DNA from: CAYLLT01 sp964591605
GTDB taxonomy: Bacteria; Planctomycetota; Phycisphaerae; UBA1845; PWPN01
Assembly: GCA_964591605.1 (NCBI GenBank)
Contig: CAZQEN010000349.1
Span: forward strand, 1 to 7,940
Reading direction: 5' to 3'
Length of the DNA: 7,940 bases
The position numbers and the translations under genes were made by a program. Position 1 is the first letter of the stretch, and the number at the start of each line of letters is the position of its first letter. The notes beneath the pieces are model-generated. The model was given only the letters and a program-made list of their open reading frames with translations. It was not told the origin of the DNA and searched no databases. Below are positions 5,731 to 7,940 of the stretch, one piece after another.

Positions 5731-7143
5731 TCAGGGTTGTCCGGTGGAGCGGGCAGGAGCGGCCGGGGCTGCCGCACCATCGCCGGGAGCCTGGACGGTG
5801 CCCGGAGACGATCCGCCGGGTGCAGCGCCCTCCACCTGACGCACCGCATCCCAGACCTGCATCCCCGGAAGCACCACCGTCACCTCGGCCGATCCGTCCC
5901 CCCGGAAGCGCGTGTTCGTCACGACCGCGTTAGCAATGATCGCGTCCAGATAGGCGTGCACCTCGTCGTGCCGGGTGGCATAGCTCTCGATCGTCGTGCC
6001 GGACGAGAGGCTCAGCCCGTACACCCGTTCACCGAGCCGCCGCTTGGCATCGACCTCTGCGCCGCGGGCGGCCAGGAGCTGGCCCTGCGGCGTGCCCGCT
6101 TTCTCGGGCGGCGGGAGGGCCGATCCGGCGACGCGGATGTCGGTCATCGCCCAGGCGGGCAGCCGGTCGGGGGCGGCCGCCGCCCGGTTGTACATCTGCA
6201 GAAACTCGGGCCGCGGCACGCCCATGCCGGTGGCCTCGAACTTCTGCGCCCGGATACTGCGTACGACCTCTGTGATATCGCTGCTGCGCACCTGCCCGCA
6301 CCGCTCGCACCGGCTGTACAGCTCACGGATGGTCGCGACGACCGTCTCGGCGGGGATCTCCAGGGTCACCTCGACGATCGGCTCGTCGTGGTGGTAGTAG
6401 GTTCTTGTCCGGGTGAAGCCGCGGATGGTGCCGGCGGCGGAGGTCCGGATCTGATCGCTCTGCGTCACAAAATCGCGGACCAGCGTTTCGGAGTTCACCC
6501 GCAGGCCGAGAATGCGTTCGAGGAGCCTCCGCTGGGCGTCACGCTCGGCCGCCTGCTCCGCCCCGATGCGGGCATTGGCCGGCATGTGCGGGGGCTTCCA
6601 GAGGTCCGGAATCAGCGGCTCGGGGGGCGGCGGAGGCAGATCCTCGATCCCTTCGACGGCCGCCCCCGCGGGCAGCTCCGACGGCAGGTCAAAACGCGGT
6701 GCGCCCCTGCCCACCACCCTGAGCACCTTCCGTTCGAGATGCTGCGGCATGGCCTGCAGGTCTGCGGCCTGGACATCCCGGCCCTTGTAACAGCAGGTAT
6801 AAGCTTCTTCAAGGAGTTTAACCACGCTGTCCAGGGCGACCTCCGCGGGCACTTCACAGCTCAGGTCCTCGAACCAGCGGGGCGCTCCCAGACGCACCGC
6901 CCCGACAAACCCGTCCGCGCGGGTGCGGATCTCGTCACTCTCGGCCACGAAGTCCTTCACGTACGTGTGGGAATTGATCTGCAGACCCTTGATCGTTTCG
7001 GCGAGCTTGCGGTAGGCATCGGCCTCGGCCGCCCGCCGGCTCAGGAGTTTCTTCTGGGCCGCCGACACGTCGATCTGGGCATACGCCGGCAGCACGGTGC
7101 TCGCGAGAAGCCATGCCGGGACGATCCACCTGCATGAAACCAT
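5731..7143 (-). CDS. Exported protein with three LPP20-like repeats
   Basis: This 470-residue protein has a signal peptide (hydrophobic about 7-20, likely cut after AYA at 22) and no usable lipobox, unlike LPP20 lipoproteins. Three related domains follow. Repeat 1 (about 31-115): RRAAEADAYRKLAETIKGL, then TYVKDFVAESDEIRTRADGFV and a strand ending CEVPAEVALDSVV. Repeat 2 (about 191-275): QAAERDAQRRLLERILGL, TLVRDFVTQSDQIRTSAAGTI, VEVTLEIPAETVVATI. Repeat 3 (about 354-437): RGAEVDAKRRLGERVYGLSL, TTIESYATRHDEVHAYLDAI, AEVTVVLPGMQVWDAV. The pattern, an Ala/Arg helix with (A/G)AExDA followed by beta strands, is that of LPP20-like domains, found in Helicobacter Lpp20 and the flagellar protein FlgP. 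Repeats 1 and 2 share cysteine pairs (C117/C118, C279/C282) and a G-x-G-x-PR linker motif. The protein ends in a Gly/Ala/Pro tail. The role is probably structural in the envelope; that is inference. The start at 7143 is fixed by its ribosome binding site and the signal peptide. Confidence 0.85.
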   Translation of the reverse strand: MVSCRWIVPAWLLASTVLPAYAQIDVSAAQKKLLSRRAAEADAYRKLAETIKGLQINSHTYVKDFVAESDEIRTRADGFVGAVRLGAPRWFEDLSCEVPAEVALDSVVKLLEEAYTCCYKGRDVQAADLQAMPQHLERKVLRVVGRGAPRFDLPSELPAGAAVEGIEDLPPPPPEPLIPDLWKPPHMPANARIGAEQAAERDAQRRLLERILGLRVNSETLVRDFVTQSDQIRTSAAGTIRGFTRTRTYYHHDEPIVEVTLEIPAETVVATIRELYSRCERCGQVRSSDITEVVRSIRAQKFEATGMGVPRPEFLQMYNRAAAAPDRLPAWAMTDIRVAGSALPPPEKAGTPQGQLLAARGAEVDAKRRLGERVYGLSLSSGTTIESYATRHDEVHAYLDAIIANAVVTNTRFRGDGSAEVTVVLPGMQVWDAVRQVEGAAPGGSSPGTVQAPGDGAAAPAAPARSTGQP

Positions 7144-7149
7144 GGAGTT

Positions 7150-7154
7150 CTCCT
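7150..7154 (-). promoter_or_regulatory. Ribosome binding site of the LPP20-like gene
   Basis: AGGAG on the minus strand lies 6 bases upstream of the ATG at 7143. It rejects the longer in-frame start at 7272, which would put 43 residues before the signal peptide. Confidence 0.75.
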
Positions 7155-7215
7155 GGGGACGCTCAGAGCTTATCAATAGACACGCGGATGAAGGCGGAAG
7201 TTGGGCCGGCGGCAC

Positions 7216-7221
7216 AGTATA
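7216..7221 (-). promoter_or_regulatory. Possible -10 element of the LPP20-like gene
   Basis: TATACT on the minus strand, a five-of-six match to TATAAT, stands out in GC-rich DNA 72 bases upstream of the ATG at 7143. No good -35 lies 16-18 bases upstream; the nearest TTGGTA would need a 21-base spacer. Only tentative. Confidence 0.3.
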
Positions 7222-7411
7222 TCGACGCCCCTCGCCCCCTGATACCAAGCACCCGAGGCGGATTCTCGTCACGTGCCCGGCTCACCCGTTCCGAAAACAT
7301 TCGATTTTCCTGCGTCAATCGGGTGACCGGCGGGTAACAGAGGACGAGGAGTGTACGCCCCTATCCGGCTGAGGTTCAACGTGTTAGACTCCCTCGCGGC
7401 TGTCTCATGGC

Positions 7412-7418
7412 AGGAGGT
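7412..7418 (+). promoter_or_regulatory. Strong ribosome binding site deciding the lipoprotein start
   Basis: AGGAGGT lies 9 bases before the ATG at 7428. Another in-frame ATG at 7407 precedes this site, so ribosomes positioned here should start at 7428 rather than 7407. Confidence 0.8.
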
Positions 7419-7427
7419 ACTCTGCCG

Positions 7428-7940
7428 ATGACCTCGCGCGCGCAGCGGCTGCTGTGGGTCTGCACGGTTTGTGCGGGACTTGCCGGTTGTCAGTGGTTTG
7501 TGACCGACGCGGACCGCGAGGTCTATCGGTTGATCGAAAAACGCCAGCTCCAGGCGATCGGCGAAACGTCGTCGGTTCAGATCGATTCAGAATTCGTCCC
7601 AAGTCACGTTCCCAAAGAAGCTTATCGGTTTGTCCCCCACCCGGTCGACGCAGCGGTCCCGGCGGAATTCGCGACCACCCAACCCGTGGAGGGCGCAGTC
7701 GCTCAGAGCCAGCCCGCGGGAACCAAGCGGATCCGGAGCCCCCTCCTCTCGGAGTCCCAATCACCGCAAACCCGGCCCGCGGACCCCGAGAACGGCCCGA
7801 CCAGCCCCCTGCAGGCCACCCTCGGCACGGATGCCCAGCCCGCCGGGCAGGCGAATTCTGCGGATTCGGAGATGGCGGCGACCAGCCAGGCTCAAGACGC
7901 GGGCGACGCGCCGGGCATTCAGCAGACACGGGTGCAAGAG
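7428..7940 (+). CDS. Lipoprotein, possibly the N-terminus of a TolC-like outer membrane protein; runs off the right edge
   Basis: The frame is open from 7428 to the last base (171 codons, no stop), so the C-terminus is missing. Residues 1-21 form a lipoprotein signal: basic MTSRAQR, a hydrophobic LLWVCTVCAG and the lipobox LAGC with the lipidated cysteine at 21. Next comes ADREVYRLIEKRQLQAIGE (about 28-46). I recall an (A)DREVY-x-LI stretch just after the lipid anchor in planctomycete TolC-family outer membrane efflux proteins, so this may be such a protein; without the helical repeats further downstream this cannot be confirmed. From about residue 75 the sequence turns into a Gln/Pro/Ala/Ser-rich, probably disordered region (TTQPVEGAVAQSQPAG and onwards) that reaches the window edge. 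That is unusually long for a simple TolC N-terminus, so an otherwise uncharacterised lipoprotein is an alternative. Confidence 0.75.
   Translation, partial: MTSRAQRLLWVCTVCAGLAGCQWFVTDADREVYRLIEKRQLQAIGETSSVQIDSEFVPSHVPKEAYRFVPHPVDAAVPAEFATTQPVEGAVAQSQPAGTKRIRSPLLSESQSPQTRPADPENGPTSPLQATLGTDAQPAGQANSADSEMAATSQAQDAGDAPGIQQTRVQE

Larger units (their letters stand above)
7144..7427. other. Divergent intergenic region between the LPP20-like gene and the lipoprotein gene
   Basis: These 284 bases lie between two divergently transcribed genes and should contain both promoters. Besides the ribosome binding sites and one -10-like hexamer listed separately, I see no strong inverted repeat, no operator-like pair and no open frame with coding character. 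For the plus-strand gene, TTAGACT at 7384-7390 is a possible but weak -10 element without a good -35. Confidence 0.5.

Noticed and set aside
5671..7137. 488-codon open frame on the plus strand opposite the LPP20-like gene
   Set aside because: Again codon-aligned with the minus-strand gene and explained by the same lack of TTA, CTA and TCA codons. The minus strand has the ribosome binding site, signal peptide and repeated domains.
7405..7929. 174-codon open frame on the minus strand near the right edge
   Set aside because: The translation is Pro/Arg/Gly-rich without motifs. The plus strand has a strong ribosome binding site, a lipoprotein signal and an ADREVY stretch.

Overview
The window is GC-rich DNA from a bacterial chromosome, most likely a planctomycete or a close relative in the PVC group. 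The taxonomic guess rests on three things: (i) two kinds of intergenic repeat whose chance translations (FVIRHSSF-like and GTGVSPV/RDAGATP-like peptides) I remember as common in predicted proteins of planctomycetes; (ii) secreted and envelope proteins of a type frequent there; (iii) gene content aimed at sugars and organic acids. No 16S rRNA or other marker gene is present, so this remains an inference. I see no tRNA, rRNA, CRISPR array, insertion sequence or phage gene.

Layout from left to right. Positions 1-1086 (minus) hold the N-terminal 362 residues of a major facilitator superfamily transporter that runs off the left edge. A 307-bp divergent intergenic region follows, with a long imperfect inverted repeat made of GAATGACGAA-type units around a 14-bp perfect palindrome. 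Positions 1394-2779 (plus) encode an enolase-superfamily enzyme with the full catalytic set of the muconate-lactonizing-enzyme subgroup. Right behind its stop codon is an 84-bp REP-like hairpin built from three copies of one 22-bp unit. Positions 2918-4723 (plus) encode a secreted protein with a GH99/WbsX-like catalytic region and a C-terminal CBM9-like domain.

The next two genes are on the minus strand and converge on the secreted enzyme. Reading in their direction, 7143-5731 encodes an exported protein with three LPP20-like repeats, and 5640-4765 encodes an exported alanine-rich protein of unknown function. Across a 284-bp intergenic region, 7428-7940 (plus) starts a lipoprotein that runs off the right edge and may be the N-terminus of a planctomycete TolC-like protein.

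Functionally, the left half looks like a small carbohydrate or organic-acid module: a secreted glycan-active protein with a binding domain, a transporter, and a cytoplasmic enzyme of acid-sugar or cycloisomerase type. The right half looks like envelope biology. I found no strong case for a wholly new defence or mobile system. The most notable items are the triplicated LPP20-like protein, the unusually long enolase-superfamily enzyme, and the two structured repeats, which also cause both plus-strand genes of the left half to be called with false N-terminal extensions.
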